In this document: positions 36,169 through 44,422 of the stretch, piece after piece
Numbering within the stretch: position 1 is the stretch's first letter
How the letters are laid out: the number at the start of each line of letters is the position of its first letter
Source of the DNA: CAYNEO01 sp964396245
Lineage (GTDB): Bacteria; Zixibacteria; MSB-5A5; GN15; FEB-12
Direction of reading: 5' to 3'
Assembly: GCA_964396245.1 (NCBI GenBank)
Contig: CAYNEO010000003.1
Span: 62,001-126,000, forward strand
DNA: 64,000 bases
Program-made: the position numbers and the translations under genes
Notes under the pieces: model-generated
The model's input: the letters and a program-made list of their open reading frames with translations, nothing else
What the model was told of the DNA's origin: nothing
The model's database searches: none

Positions 36169-36245
36169 TGGTGGGCGATACTGGAATCGAACCAGTGACC
36201 CCTTGCATGTCAAGCAAGTACTCTAACCATCTGAGCTAATCGCCC
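36169..36245 (-). tRNA. tRNA-Val (anticodon GAC), CCA encoded
   Basis: Cloverleaf read by eye: acceptor GGGCGAT/ATCGCCC with discriminator A and encoded CCA, D-arm TAGCTCAGATGGTTAGA, anticodon stem CTTGC/GCAAG around loop TTGACAT (anticodon GAC), T-arm CTGG-TTCGATT-CCAG. All arms pair. It lies 73 bp upstream of thrS on the same strand. Confidence 0.97.
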
Positions 36246-36273
36246 ATCCTCTAAAGCTTTGCACGACGTGTGC

Positions 36274-36286
36274 CTGCCTGAGGCAG
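36274..36286. repeat. Short palindrome CTGCCTGAGGCAG
   Basis: Perfect 5-bp arms around TGA. Eleven bases (GCCTGAGGCAG) recur in opposite orientation at 57043-57053, in the other non-coding patch. Confidence 0.5.
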
Positions 36287-36395
36287 TTTATCAGTATATG
36301 CCCTCTTATCGGCCTTGTCAACACATAAATTACGCACCGGCAGGGCTCAAACGCACGGTTTCGGCCGTCTTCATTACACGCGCCTTCCGGACCTG

Positions 36396-36430
36396 CCCGT
36401 CTGCTTCGAAAACTTGCGGGCACAGACGGG
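36396..36430. repeat. Inverted repeat CCCGTCTG/CAGACGGG
   Basis: Eight-base arms at 36396-36403 and 36423-36430 with a 19-nt loop; an alternative pairing TGCCCG/CGGGCA overlaps it. GCCCGTCTG also occurs near 56974 in the other palindrome-rich patch. Confidence 0.5.
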
Positions 36431-36626
36431 TATCCTTCCTCCGAAACACTTGCTATCCACGAATGGCTAAATGCTAACCACCGTGCGGCAAATTGGTCGG
36501 TCAACATGGGCTTAGCTAATCCGCTCTGTTTCTGTGAGTTATGGTGGTTTCACGGCGAGGTGCGTCTTTGGCACGCCGTTTGACCTTCTTTTCGACGTGA
36601 AGAACCAAAACGAAAGGAGACAAGCC

Positions 36627-37184
36627 ATGAAAAAGGTAATTGCAGTTGTCGCGATCGTCTCCCTGGTCGCATTCGGCAGTGTTGCCGCCGACGACAGTTC
36701 TGAGCGGCAGTCGAAGTCGCCCGGGACTGCGACGTTGATTTCTTTTCTGGGGACAGCCATACCGGTAGCCGTCGGAGTGGCCATCATGTCCTCTAGCTCA
36801 TCGAGCTATGGATCCAGCAACGGAGCCGCCCCCATCGTCGGCTTCGCCCTGACGAGCGGAGGGTACCTGATCGGTCCCGGGCTGGGACATCTGTACGCTC
36901 ATAACACCGGCCGCTTCGTCGTCGGCCTTGGACTGCGAATGGTCGGCGCAGGCGCCCTATTAGCAGCGTTCGCGATGAGCTTCAGCAGCGGTGCCGATTC
37001 CGGGGGAGAAATTGCCGTCGTCGGGTCGATATTGGGCGGTTCGATAACGCTAATTGACATTCTGAGCGCCGGCAACTCCGCCCGCAAATACAACGAAAAG
37101 CACGGCCTGGCGAATGTCAGTATCAGCCCGAGCTACTTCGCATCGCAGAAGGCCTTTGGTGTACAGCTAACGATAGGATTGTGA
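36627..37184 (+). CDS. Exported or membrane hypothetical protein
   Basis: A 185-aa plus-strand protein. The start ATG at 36627 has GGAGA 6-7 nt upstream and leads straight into a signal peptide (MKKVIAVVAIVSLVAFGSVAA). The mature part has three hydrophobic, Gly/Ser-rich segments (about 35-50, 60-80 and 95-120) and a Ser run (MSSSSSSYGSS). The end (FASQKAFGVQLTIGL) looks like a terminal beta-strand, so an outer-membrane location is possible. No family recognised. It is isolated between the tRNA and the flagellar block, with a shared terminator. Confidence 0.75.
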   Translation: MKKVIAVVAIVSLVAFGSVAADDSSERQSKSPGTATLISFLGTAIPVAVGVAIMSSSSSSYGSSNGAAPIVGFALTSGGYLIGPGLGHLYAHNTGRFVVGLGLRMVGAGALLAAFAMSFSSGADSGGEIAVVGSILGGSITLIDILSAGNSARKYNEKHGLANVSISPSYFASQKAFGVQLTIGL

Positions 37185-37205
37185 TATGCAAGTACCATCG
37201 ACCGC

Positions 37206-37243
37206 AAAAAAAACGGCCGGTGAGATTGCTCACCGGCCGTTTG
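37206..37243. terminator. Bidirectional Rho-independent terminator
   Basis: Perfect 13-bp stem (37212-37224 with 37229-37241) with a 4-nt loop. On the minus strand it is followed by eight T after the HDOD gene; on the plus strand the T-run is only three, after the exported hypothetical. Confidence 0.92.
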
Positions 37244-37267
37244 CTGTGATCCGACTGCGCGTATTAA

Positions 37268-38152
37268 CTATGCCACACCCGCAAGGTGCATGAACGTTTC
37301 AGCTTTTACGTATTCTTCTTTCAGTAAATCACGGAACATTTCGAAATCATCTTCCTTGACGCCGAGAGACTCCATCACGGTCGGGTCGGGAGTACCGACG
37401 AGGTGACGCTCGTCGCGATCGTAGAACGTATCCTTGGCCACGAAGTCGGCCATATATATGATGGCGGCCAGCGGCTCGTCGAGCTGCGACAACTGCGGCG
37501 TATGGTGGCAGGTGATGGCATCGATCAGCTTGTGCGGCAGTTTCCATTTCTCGGCCAGAAACCCGCCGATATGCGCGTGCGAATAGCCGAGCACCCGTTC
37601 CTCAATATCGAAATCCATCGCCTGCTTGTCCACCACCCGCTCATCGACGACTGACTTTCTCTGCTCCGGAAGGAAACAGGCGATGACCATCTTGCCGATA
37701 TCGTGGAGCAGTCCGGCGGAGAACGCCGCGTCAGCCTCCACCATCCCGTGATCTTTCAATTTCCGAGCGAGGATTTTGCTGCAAAACGCGGTGGCCAGCG
37801 AGTGCCGCCAGTATTTCTCCTGGAACTCCTGGTCGATAGCGTCACCCTTGAACATATCCAGCACCGACGCCGACAGCACCAGGTTCTTGATGGCTTCCAT
37901 CCCCACGATGACCACCGCTTCCTTGACCGACTCGATCTCTCGCGACAAGCCGTAAAAGGCCGAGTTGGTCAGCTTGAGCACCTTGACCGACATCGCCGGA
38001 TCTTCCGACAGCACGGTCGCGATCTGGGCCGCGGAAACAGACGGCTCGTTGATGATCTTCTGGATCTGGTGAAAGACGATCGGAGGCGTCGGAAGATTCC
38101 GAATGTTGGAAACGACCTGCCGGACCTTGTTGTCAATTGTTTCAGTCGTCAT
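37268..38152 (-). CDS. HDOD-domain signalling protein
   Basis: A 294-aa cytoplasmic protein with a HDOD domain (about 15-215): LPTPPIVFHQIQKII at the start, DPAMSVKVLKLTNSAFYG, and GLLHDIGKMVIA and YSHAHIGGFLAEKW inside. HDOD proteins bind nucleotides or act as scaffolds in motility and c-di-GMP networks. It is the last gene of the flagellar run after flgM, which points to a motility role. Confidence 0.88.
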   Translation of the reverse strand: MTTETIDNKVRQVVSNIRNLPTPPIVFHQIQKIINEPSVSAAQIATVLSEDPAMSVKVLKLTNSAFYGLSREIESVKEAVVIVGMEAIKNLVLSASVLDMFKGDAIDQEFQEKYWRHSLATAFCSKILARKLKDHGMVEADAAFSAGLLHDIGKMVIACFLPEQRKSVVDERVVDKQAMDFDIEERVLGYSHAHIGGFLAEKWKLPHKLIDAITCHHTPQLSQLDEPLAAIIYMADFVAKDTFYDRDERHLVGTPDPTVMESLGVKEDDFEMFRDLLKEEYVKAETFMHLAGVA

Positions 38153-38172
38153 AGTTCAGTCTCTCGTATCAC

Positions 38173-38523
38173 TCATAACCCCATTTCATCGGACAGTCGG
38201 TCCGCTATGTCCCCTTTGATTTCGGGCCGGTCGTAATAGCCGGCTTCGATCCGGCGGCGGATTTCATCGAGCCGCTCGCTGATTTGATCAGCCTTGCCGT
38301 TACGATCAACACGTCCATCAAATTCGTTGCTGACGCCGCCCATTTCGGCCAGCGCCCGGTCCGCCAGTTCGGCCAGTTTCCTCCTGGCGTCTTCCGATAT
38401 GTCAACCGTGTCCGTGCGCGCCGATGACGGGGTCGGCGTGTCCGGGTCGTCCGTCTTCCGGCGGGACGACTGAGAAGTCGAAGGTTGTATCGGCCTGCTG
38501 TTGTGCACCGGTCCTATTTCCAT
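38173..38523 (-). CDS. flgM: FlgM-like anti-sigma-28 factor
   Basis: A 116-aa protein with a disordered Ser/Thr/Pro-rich N-terminus (1-40) and a helical C-terminus. The segment DTVDISEDARRKLAELAD followed by RLDEIRRRIEAGYYDRPEIKGDIADRLSDEM matches the FlgM pattern (V..IR..I..G.Y....IA..L). FlgM holds sigma-28 inactive until it is exported through the finished hook. The location at the end of the fliC-fliD-fliS run and sigma-28-like promoters in the window support this. Confidence 0.75.
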   Translation of the reverse strand: MEIGPVHNSRPIQPSTSQSSRRKTDDPDTPTPSSARTDTVDISEDARRKLAELADRALAEMGGVSNEFDGRVDRNGKADQISERLDEIRRRIEAGYYDRPEIKGDIADRLSDEMGL

Positions 38524-38600
38524 TTCTCACCCTTCTCCTATTCCTATGGTCGGTGTGATTCAGGTTTTTCTTAGTCCGATTCCTGTATCTATTGCCTCTT

Positions 38601-39062
38601 TCAGTTCTTGCCATCGACAAATTGCGGCGACGGATCGATGTCCCGGACATACTGAAGGATTTTGCGGCTGTTTTTCAACTCGTTCAACTCGCTTTTTATC
38701 CGCTCGTACCGGTCCGTCAGGTACGCCTCGTTTTCGGCCACCACACTCATGTTCTTTTTGACCAGCGTGACAATCGAATTGACCAGCTTTTTCACCTGCG
38801 GATGAACCGCGGCGACCTTGAACATCTGCGGATTGTCTGTCTTGAGCGCGGAGATTTTCTCTTCCGATTCGCGGATGCGCTGCTTGCACCGTTCGATCTC
38901 CGCGTAGAGGTCCAGCAGGTGCTCGTCCTTCTTGTAGCGGATGGAGTCGCGCTGCCGGTCGAGAAGGATGTACAGCGACTGGTAAAACGAATACTCATCC
39001 TTCAAAATGCGAAGGATTTCCTGTTCGAGCTGGCTGATTGCATTGGTGCTCATACTATCCAT
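38601..39062 (-). CDS. FliT/FlgN-like flagellar chaperone candidate
   Basis: A 153-aa mostly helical protein (coiled coils about 10-75 and 105-140) directly after fliS, where fliT usually lies. FlgN is already encoded at 51394-51879, so a FliT-type chaperone for FliD is more likely. Sequence alone does not decide it. The first ATG abuts the fliS stop; a second ATG three codons later may be the true start. Confidence 0.7.
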   Translation of the reverse strand: MDSMSTNAISQLEQEILRILKDEYSFYQSLYILLDRQRDSIRYKKDEHLLDLYAEIERCKQRIRESEEKISALKTDNPQMFKVAAVHPQVKKLVNSIVTLVKKNMSVVAENEAYLTDRYERIKSELNELKNSRKILQYVRDIDPSPQFVDGKN

Positions 39063-39506
39063 CTATGCTGAGGCGTTGACCTGTGCCTGCGGGGGAGCCG
39101 GAGCCGTTTCGGCGTGCTCCGGTTGTCCGGCCGCGCTCGCAGCCCGGGACTTGATGTCCGACCACCCCTGGCGCAGGTTCTGCAATATTTTCAGGTTGCT
39201 GTCGATACCGCCGATATCTTTTGACGCCTCCACCACATTCGTCTGGTTGATCATGTAGGCGTAGAGCTGACCGAGGTTATTGGCGACCTCGCCGCCCTGC
39301 TCGAAATCCAGGGTCGTATACAGGTGCGTGAGAAAACGCTTGGCTTTTTCGAGATCGGTGTACCCGCCGTCGTAATTCTTTGTCGCGTAGGATTCGCGGG
39401 CCGATGTAAAGGCCGCGATAGCGCCGTCGTACACCTGAAGAATCAGGTCGATCTGCGCCTTGCCCAGCGTGTCGGTCTCCCGGTATGTTTGAAGCCTGTT
39501 GTTCAT
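39063..39506 (-). CDS. fliS: Flagellin chaperone FliS
   Basis: A 147-aa export chaperone that keeps flagellin unfolded in the cytoplasm. It has YRETDTLGKAQIDLILQVYDGAI, the standard FliS first helix, then KAKRFLTHLYTTLDFEQGGEVANNLGQLYAYM. The C-terminal 30 residues are an Ala/Pro-rich tail not typical of the family. It lies between fliD and the FliT-like gene. Confidence 0.95.
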   Translation of the reverse strand: MNNRLQTYRETDTLGKAQIDLILQVYDGAIAAFTSARESYATKNYDGGYTDLEKAKRFLTHLYTTLDFEQGGEVANNLGQLYAYMINQTNVVEASKDIGGIDSNLKILQNLRQGWSDIKSRAASAAGQPEHAETAPAPPQAQVNASA

Positions 39507-39533
39507 ACGAGTTGTCTTACTCTCCTATGGTTG

Positions 39534-41873
39534 TCACGATTGCTGGTTGAAATTCCAGTTGTCATTCATCGACGCCATCTGGTTCGTGAGATATTGACTG
39601 TCCGAATTAAGCTGCCCGAGGGCGCTCTCCATTTCATAGAACTGCCTCAGGAGTGATTGCCGCCGGGCTTCCAGCCGCTCGTCGTAGAAACTTATTCGAT
39701 CCGTCAGATCGTCGATCTGCCTTTCATAACTTTTTATCTTGCGGTCCATGAAGCCGTCGCCGGTCATGGTAAGGCTGTCTACCACGCCGAACAGTTTCGA
39801 CGCAATCCCCCGTGTCATGGTGACCGTTCCGTCGACGCCGTCAACGAGTTGATCGGCCCCCATGGTGACCCGGAGCTTGAGACCGTCGGTCGTCTTGTTG
39901 CCTTCCTTGCCGGTCAAAAACTGGCCTCTCCCCTCGGCTTCTTCGCCGTTTATCGTCCCGGAAACATCCACCCCCTCCGTCGCCACGCCGCTGCCAAGAC
40001 CGAGCAGCGCTACCGCGGAATTGGGCACCGATGTCGAGACGTTCACTTTCGAGGCGGAACCGTATGTGGAACTCGTGAACTGGAGATATCCCAGATCAGG
40101 ATTGACCTCGACCCATTCCACCGTCAGACCGCGGGTGCCGATTTTCTCGTCGGCATCGATCTGCCGCTGGATTTCGTGCACCAGTTCATCGACACTGTTG
40201 TAGGATCCGGTGGCGAGCTGAATCGTCGCCGACTCGACATTGTTCACGCTGAGTTTGATCTGGTTGTTGGAGCTGTCGAGAGTCAAGGGTATGCCGGCCG
40301 GATTGGCTATTGAACCACCGCGGAACGTCCCTCGAGTCGCGGCGCGGGTGATATCCACTTCGTAATCCGTGCCCGTCCTGGTGGCGCCTGTCGATGAGAC
40401 GAACTCGATAAAATTAGTGGTGCTCGCTCCCGAATCGGTGAACAGCTTGATCACATCATCGAGATTATTCTTCAACGCCTCTTCGAACCTGGCGCTGTCG
40501 CGGATGGACAGCTTACCGTCCGCCCCGGTGCGAATACCAATCGTATAGAGCTGATTGAATTTCGATTCGAGACCCTGCACCTGTGCACTCAGGGCGCTTC
40601 GTAGCGACGACTGCATCATCTGGAGCGAATAATCGCCGAAAAGAACGCCGGCGTCGCCGGTGTCCTGGTCGTATGTGTTCTGGTCGTCGACAAACCTGGT
40701 GACGTCGTTGAACTTCTCGATGAAGCTGTTGATCGCATCCCTGACCCCGCTCACGTCGACACTGGTATTGATCGTGATACTTTGACCCGGAGCGGTTACG
40801 CGGGTGACGTTCAGTTCCAGGCCGCCGATCACGTCGGCGAATGTATTGCTGTCGGAACGCACCGTAATGGGCGAGCCGCCGCTGCCCGAGGAGCCCACCG
40901 CGATTACGGCGTCGGAAGGATCCTGGAGTAATGGCGAAAAGGTACTCACCTGAAATGTATCGCCGGCGTTGATCTCTCCGGCGGTCAGGGTCAGCTTGAG
41001 ACCATCGGCGCCCTGGCCGACAAGTTCAACTTCGGTGTCGGCCTGGGTGACAAGGATTGTGCCCGAATTCGTGCCGTCGGTCCAGTTGATGGCGATATTA
41101 TCGTTGCCAACTACCTGCGTGCCGGCGCCGTCCACCGTAAACGTGTATGTCTTGTTCCGGGCGCCGGTGTAGGCCGCCGAGGCGCCCAGTGAAATCTTTG
41201 CATCCGTTCCGGTGGCCGTGCTGATCAGTTCCGGCTGATCGAAGGTGGCCGTCTGGAAATTCAGATTGTTCTGGCCGGTCAGGTTCGAAGTAACAGAAAT
41301 CTTGTTTGCCGCGCCGGTTTTGTTCCCGGTAAGGATCAGGCGGTACGGATTCGACCCGGAACCGTCATTGATAATAGTCGCCGTGACGCCCGCCCCGGCG
41401 GCATTGATGGCATTTTTGATGCCGACCAGCGAATTGTTGGAGGAGTCTATCGTGACTGTTTTCGCCGCGCCATCGCCCACTGAAAGCGTTATCGTCCCGG
41501 TGCCGAATGAAGCCAGTGACTGATCCGAAAATCCCTGGCTGGCCAGCTGATGGTTGCGGGCGAGTGAGAGAACCTGGAGATCATAAGAGCCCGATCCGAC
41601 CCGGCCCTTTGCCGTGGCCGTGATATATCCTTCCTCGGAGTAGTCGACCTGGCTTTTCTCGAAGGTTGCGTCGCGCGAAAGCAGTTTGGTCTGCGCGCTC
41701 AGCGCCAGCAGTTTGGCCTGGAATGCCTTGAGCGTGGAGACGATGGACGTCTTGAGCTCTTTGTCGTTTTCGAGCAGAGTGACATTACGCCGTTCGAACT
41801 GAATGATTGAGTCAACGATCTCGGTGGTGTTGAGACCGGAAACGACGCCGTCGATGGAAGTCAGGCCTGCCAT
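39534..41873 (-). CDS. fliD: Flagellar hook-associated protein 2 (filament cap)
   Basis: Caps the filament and promotes flagellin assembly. At 779 aa it is longer than most FliD proteins (about 450-600). The N-terminal FliD domain (GLTSIDGVVSGLNTTEIVDSI), a flagellin-hook-IN-like segment in the middle and the C-terminal coiled-coil domain (about 700-779, SYERQIDDLTDRISFYDERL and QFYEMESALGQLNSDSQYL) are all present. Extra length is in the middle, so the cap surface may carry additional domains. Confidence 0.95.
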   Translation of the reverse strand: MAGLTSIDGVVSGLNTTEIVDSIIQFERRNVTLLENDKELKTSIVSTLKAFQAKLLALSAQTKLLSRDATFEKSQVDYSEEGYITATAKGRVGSGSYDLQVLSLARNHQLASQGFSDQSLASFGTGTITLSVGDGAAKTVTIDSSNNSLVGIKNAINAAGAGVTATIINDGSGSNPYRLILTGNKTGAANKISVTSNLTGQNNLNFQTATFDQPELISTATGTDAKISLGASAAYTGARNKTYTFTVDGAGTQVVGNDNIAINWTDGTNSGTILVTQADTEVELVGQGADGLKLTLTAGEINAGDTFQVSTFSPLLQDPSDAVIAVGSSGSGGSPITVRSDSNTFADVIGGLELNVTRVTAPGQSITINTSVDVSGVRDAINSFIEKFNDVTRFVDDQNTYDQDTGDAGVLFGDYSLQMMQSSLRSALSAQVQGLESKFNQLYTIGIRTGADGKLSIRDSARFEEALKNNLDDVIKLFTDSGASTTNFIEFVSSTGATRTGTDYEVDITRAATRGTFRGGSIANPAGIPLTLDSSNNQIKLSVNNVESATIQLATGSYNSVDELVHEIQRQIDADEKIGTRGLTVEWVEVNPDLGYLQFTSSTYGSASKVNVSTSVPNSAVALLGLGSGVATEGVDVSGTINGEEAEGRGQFLTGKEGNKTTDGLKLRVTMGADQLVDGVDGTVTMTRGIASKLFGVVDSLTMTGDGFMDRKIKSYERQIDDLTDRISFYDERLEARRQSLLRQFYEMESALGQLNSDSQYLTNQMASMNDNWNFNQQS

Positions 41874-41930
41874 ATAACTCCTATTACGTCACCGTGACAT
41901 CACTGTCGTTTATCATCCGATTTTGTCCCC

Positions 41931-41955
41931 GGAGGAGCGGCGTCTCCGCTCCCCC
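41931..41955 (-). other. Stem-loop between fliC and fliD
   Basis: Ten-bp stem with one G-U pair (41946-41955 with 41931-41940) and a 5-nt loop, 24 nt after the fliC stop. No T-run follows, so it is more likely a stabiliser of the fliC 3' end or a partial terminator than a full stop. Confidence 0.65.
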
Positions 41956-41979
41956 AGGTTATCGTATTCCTATCGACTC

Positions 41980-44148
41980 TTAGCGAAAGAGTGACAGTAC
42001 TACTTGCGGAACCTGGTTGGCCTGCGCCAGCATGGAGGTACCGGCCTGGACCAGGATCTGGTTCTTCGTGAACTCCGACATCTCTTCAGCCATGTCGGTA
42101 TCGCGGATCTGCGACTCGGAAGCCGTCAGGTTCTGAGAAGCTATCCGGAGGTTACGCAGGTTGGATTCCAGGGTATTCTTCTGGAAGCTTCCCAGCGTAC
42201 CGCGAGTCGTCGACACCTCGTTGATGGCGGCGTCGATGATCAGCTGGGCGTCCTGAGCGCCCTGCACGGTCGTCACGTCGATTTCCGACAGCGACCGGTA
42301 CATGTTCCCGGCCAGGCTCTTGCCCAGTGACGAGGAGGACATGTTACGGATCGCGATGGCGGCCGTCTGACCGACATTGGCGCCGATCTGGAAGACCAGC
42401 GACTGGTCGGTGTTGTTGATCGTCTCGGTACCGCCCTGTGAGGTCAGACCGTAGTTGACCTTGAGCGATTCCGTACGGTCGGCGTTGTACAGGACGCTGT
42501 CCACACCGGCCGAAACCGAGGTGGCCGGGCCACCGTCGAGACGGACGTCAAACTTGGCGGCCTTGGCGTCGAGCAGCAGGTTGCCGATATTGACGCCGTT
42601 CTGGCCGTTGGCCACGATCATGTCGATCGAACCACGGTTGACACTGCCTTCGGCGGCGCTGTACAGCGTGGACGTACCGGTCGAACCGTACTTCACCGAG
42701 GTGATCGTGTTGGTATAGTTATCAAGGCTGACCAGCGCGTCGGTGCCCGAAACAGCCAGAGAATCATCGGTCAGCTTGAACGCATGAATCAGGTTACCGG
42801 TTCCGGCAACGCCCGCATTCAGCTTGATCGAATAGTCCGAACCCTCATCGCGGGTGGCGAACTGGACCTTGTTGCTGTCAACAAGACTGGCCTGGATGTC
42901 GTTGGTACCGACCGCACCGCCGTCAACGTCGCCAAAGGCGGCGTTCAGACCGGTGTTGACCGCGCCCAGCAGCGTGTTGTAGTCGGTGTAAGTGGCCGCC
43001 GCGATTGTAACATCAGCGGTGGTGTCGGCATGGGCAACCGTGTCGATCGTGAAGTTCAGCACGTTGGCGGAAACGCCGCGAGCCTGCGTGGTCGCAACGT
43101 CGATAAACGAGGTGACCGCGTTCGTGCTGGACGCCTGGGTCTGAATCGAATACTGCGCACCGGCATTCGACGAACGGAAAATGATGTCGTTGCCGTTGGC
43201 CTCGACCGTCACTTTGCCGGACAGCGCGGCATTCAGGTTGACCTGCGCCTGAAGAGCAGCGGCGACATCGGCAACCGCGTCGCCATCAGCGATATCCAGT
43301 GAGATCGTCTGGTTACCGGTCGGAGATTCGCCGTTCTCCTGGTAGTTGACCGTGAAGGTGTAGGTGCCGGCGTTCGAAGCCGTGGCAGCCGCATCCACCG
43401 CGGTCGACGCGATCTGCGCCGTGGTGGCCGTGGCGGCCAGCGTCAGACCGAGACCGAAAGCATCGGTCAGCTCGACATTACCCGAGGTCTTCTTGGCCAC
43501 ATCGGATGACTGCACGACGTCGATCGTGTGAATCTTCTCGGTGAGGTTGTACGGGTCACCGTCGGTGTTGGCCAGCGACAGGCCCAGCGAGGTCGTGTTC
43601 AACGTCGCGCTGGCATCGGCGGTCTTGGTCGCCGAAATCGAGTGCACGCCGGACGACAGGTTGGACTGCCGGATGCTCAGGTCGGACGAGTTCGCCGACG
43701 TAATGGTGGCGATATTGTCCTTGGTGCCGTCGAGGATCTTCTTCGTTCCGAACTGGGTGTTGGCGGCGATACGGTCGATCGTCTTGATCGCGTTTTCGAT
43801 TTCCGCCTGGTCGGCAGCCAGCTGGTCAACGTCGTTGAATCCCTCGTTGGCGGCGTGAATCGCCAGTTCTCTCATGGAGATCAACAGGCTGTTGATTTCC
43901 GTCAGAGCGCCTTCAGCCGTCTGAATCATGCTGATCGAACCTTCCGAGTTCTGAATCGCACGGTTCAGGCCGGCAATCTGTGACCGGAACTGCTCCGAAA
44001 TCACCAGACCGGCCGGGTCATCGGCGGCGGCGTTAATGCGGAAGCCGGACGACAGCTTCTGCATTGACTTGTTCAGAGCACCGGTCGTCAGCTTCAAGTT
44101 GCGGTTCGCGTTCATTGCCGCGAGGTTGTGGTTAATGCGAAGTGACAT
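41980..44148 (-). CDS. fliC: Flagellin
   Basis: Filament subunit, 722 aa. The conserved D0/D1 ends are intact: MSLRINHNLAAMNANRNL with LSSGFRINAAADDPAGLVISE at the N-terminus, and QIRDTDMAEEMSEFTKNQIL with QANQVPQVVLSLFR at the C-terminus. About 450 residues in the middle (about 150-600) are Thr/Ser/Ala-rich and hypervariable, about twice the size seen in 500-aa flagellins. That region is the likely surface-exposed and glycosylated part. Its long leader and sigma-28 promoter are listed separately. Confidence 0.98.
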   Translation of the reverse strand: MSLRINHNLAAMNANRNLKLTTGALNKSMQKLSSGFRINAAADDPAGLVISEQFRSQIAGLNRAIQNSEGSISMIQTAEGALTEINSLLISMRELAIHAANEGFNDVDQLAADQAEIENAIKTIDRIAANTQFGTKKILDGTKDNIATITSANSSDLSIRQSNLSSGVHSISATKTADASATLNTTSLGLSLANTDGDPYNLTEKIHTIDVVQSSDVAKKTSGNVELTDAFGLGLTLAATATTAQIASTAVDAAATASNAGTYTFTVNYQENGESPTGNQTISLDIADGDAVADVAAALQAQVNLNAALSGKVTVEANGNDIIFRSSNAGAQYSIQTQASSTNAVTSFIDVATTQARGVSANVLNFTIDTVAHADTTADVTIAAATYTDYNTLLGAVNTGLNAAFGDVDGGAVGTNDIQASLVDSNKVQFATRDEGSDYSIKLNAGVAGTGNLIHAFKLTDDSLAVSGTDALVSLDNYTNTITSVKYGSTGTSTLYSAAEGSVNRGSIDMIVANGQNGVNIGNLLLDAKAAKFDVRLDGGPATSVSAGVDSVLYNADRTESLKVNYGLTSQGGTETINNTDQSLVFQIGANVGQTAAIAIRNMSSSSLGKSLAGNMYRSLSEIDVTTVQGAQDAQLIIDAAINEVSTTRGTLGSFQKNTLESNLRNLRIASQNLTASESQIRDTDMAEEMSEFTKNQILVQAGTSMLAQANQVPQVVLSLFR

Positions 44149-44341
44149 TCGTCATCTCCTCCTTGGATATGATTCTAGGTTTCCTTACCATCGTATTCAT
44201 GTTCCGTACGACGTGTCACTTCCTATGTAGCGTGTAAAGATAGAGCTAACCATCCGATTTAGCCTTTCGATTCGGCTCGTGCGCCCTGAGTTACACCTCC
44301 TTTGACTCACGTTCACGTGCTTGCACCTAATTTTTTACTTA
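44149..44341 (-). promoter_or_regulatory. Long fliC leader with seven GGA motifs (probable CsrA target)
   Basis: About 190 nt lie between the sigma-28 start point and the fliC ATG. GGA occurs seven times on the transcript (44157-59, 44160-62, 44182-84, 44203-05, 44221-23, 44253-55 and 44298-300), including two inside the Shine-Dalgarno sequence AAGGAGGAG. One site, CTACATAGGAAGTG, resembles the CsrA consensus; another, GGTAAGGAAACC, puts GGA in a hairpin loop. csrA and fliW are encoded upstream in the same block. Confidence 0.6.
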
Positions 44342-44347
44342 CTCTGA

Positions 44348-44374
44348 TAATCGGCAGAACTGTATGCAACTTAA
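44348..44374 (-). promoter_or_regulatory. Sigma-28 promoter of fliC
   Basis: Minus strand TTAAGTTG (44367-44374), 11 bp, GCCGATTA (44348-44355). The consensus is TAAAGTTT-N11-GCCGATAA, so 6 of 8 and 7 of 8 bases match with exact spacing. Confidence 0.82.
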
Positions 44375-44422
44375 CAGCCTGACGCCCGCTTTTTTGCAGC
44401 CCCCCACTGGTCGGAAAAACCA

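Larger units (their letters stand above)
36246..36626. other. 381-bp intergenic region with short palindromes
   Basis: Holds no credible gene. It contains the palindrome CTGCCTGAGGCAG (36274-36286) and a second inverted repeat at 36396-36430. It separates the minus-strand tRNA from a plus-strand gene and must hold promoters for both; no clear -35/-10 pair was identified. Confidence 0.6.

Noticed and set aside
36223..36507. Minus-strand 94-codon open frame
   Set aside because: It overlaps tRNA-Val and the palindromes and has no protein-like pattern.
36534..36626. In-frame upstream extension of the plus-strand exported hypothetical
   Set aside because: The ATG at 36627 has a good Shine-Dalgarno sequence and starts a signal peptide.
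44149..44341. Cyclic di-GMP (GEMM) riboswitch in the fliC leader
   Set aside because: Some pieces (AAAGGCTAAATCGG, GGTTAGC) recall GEMM-I, but the conserved core and the paired arms could not be aligned by eye. A covariance-model search (Rfam GEMM families) would settle it; a significant hit would reverse this.
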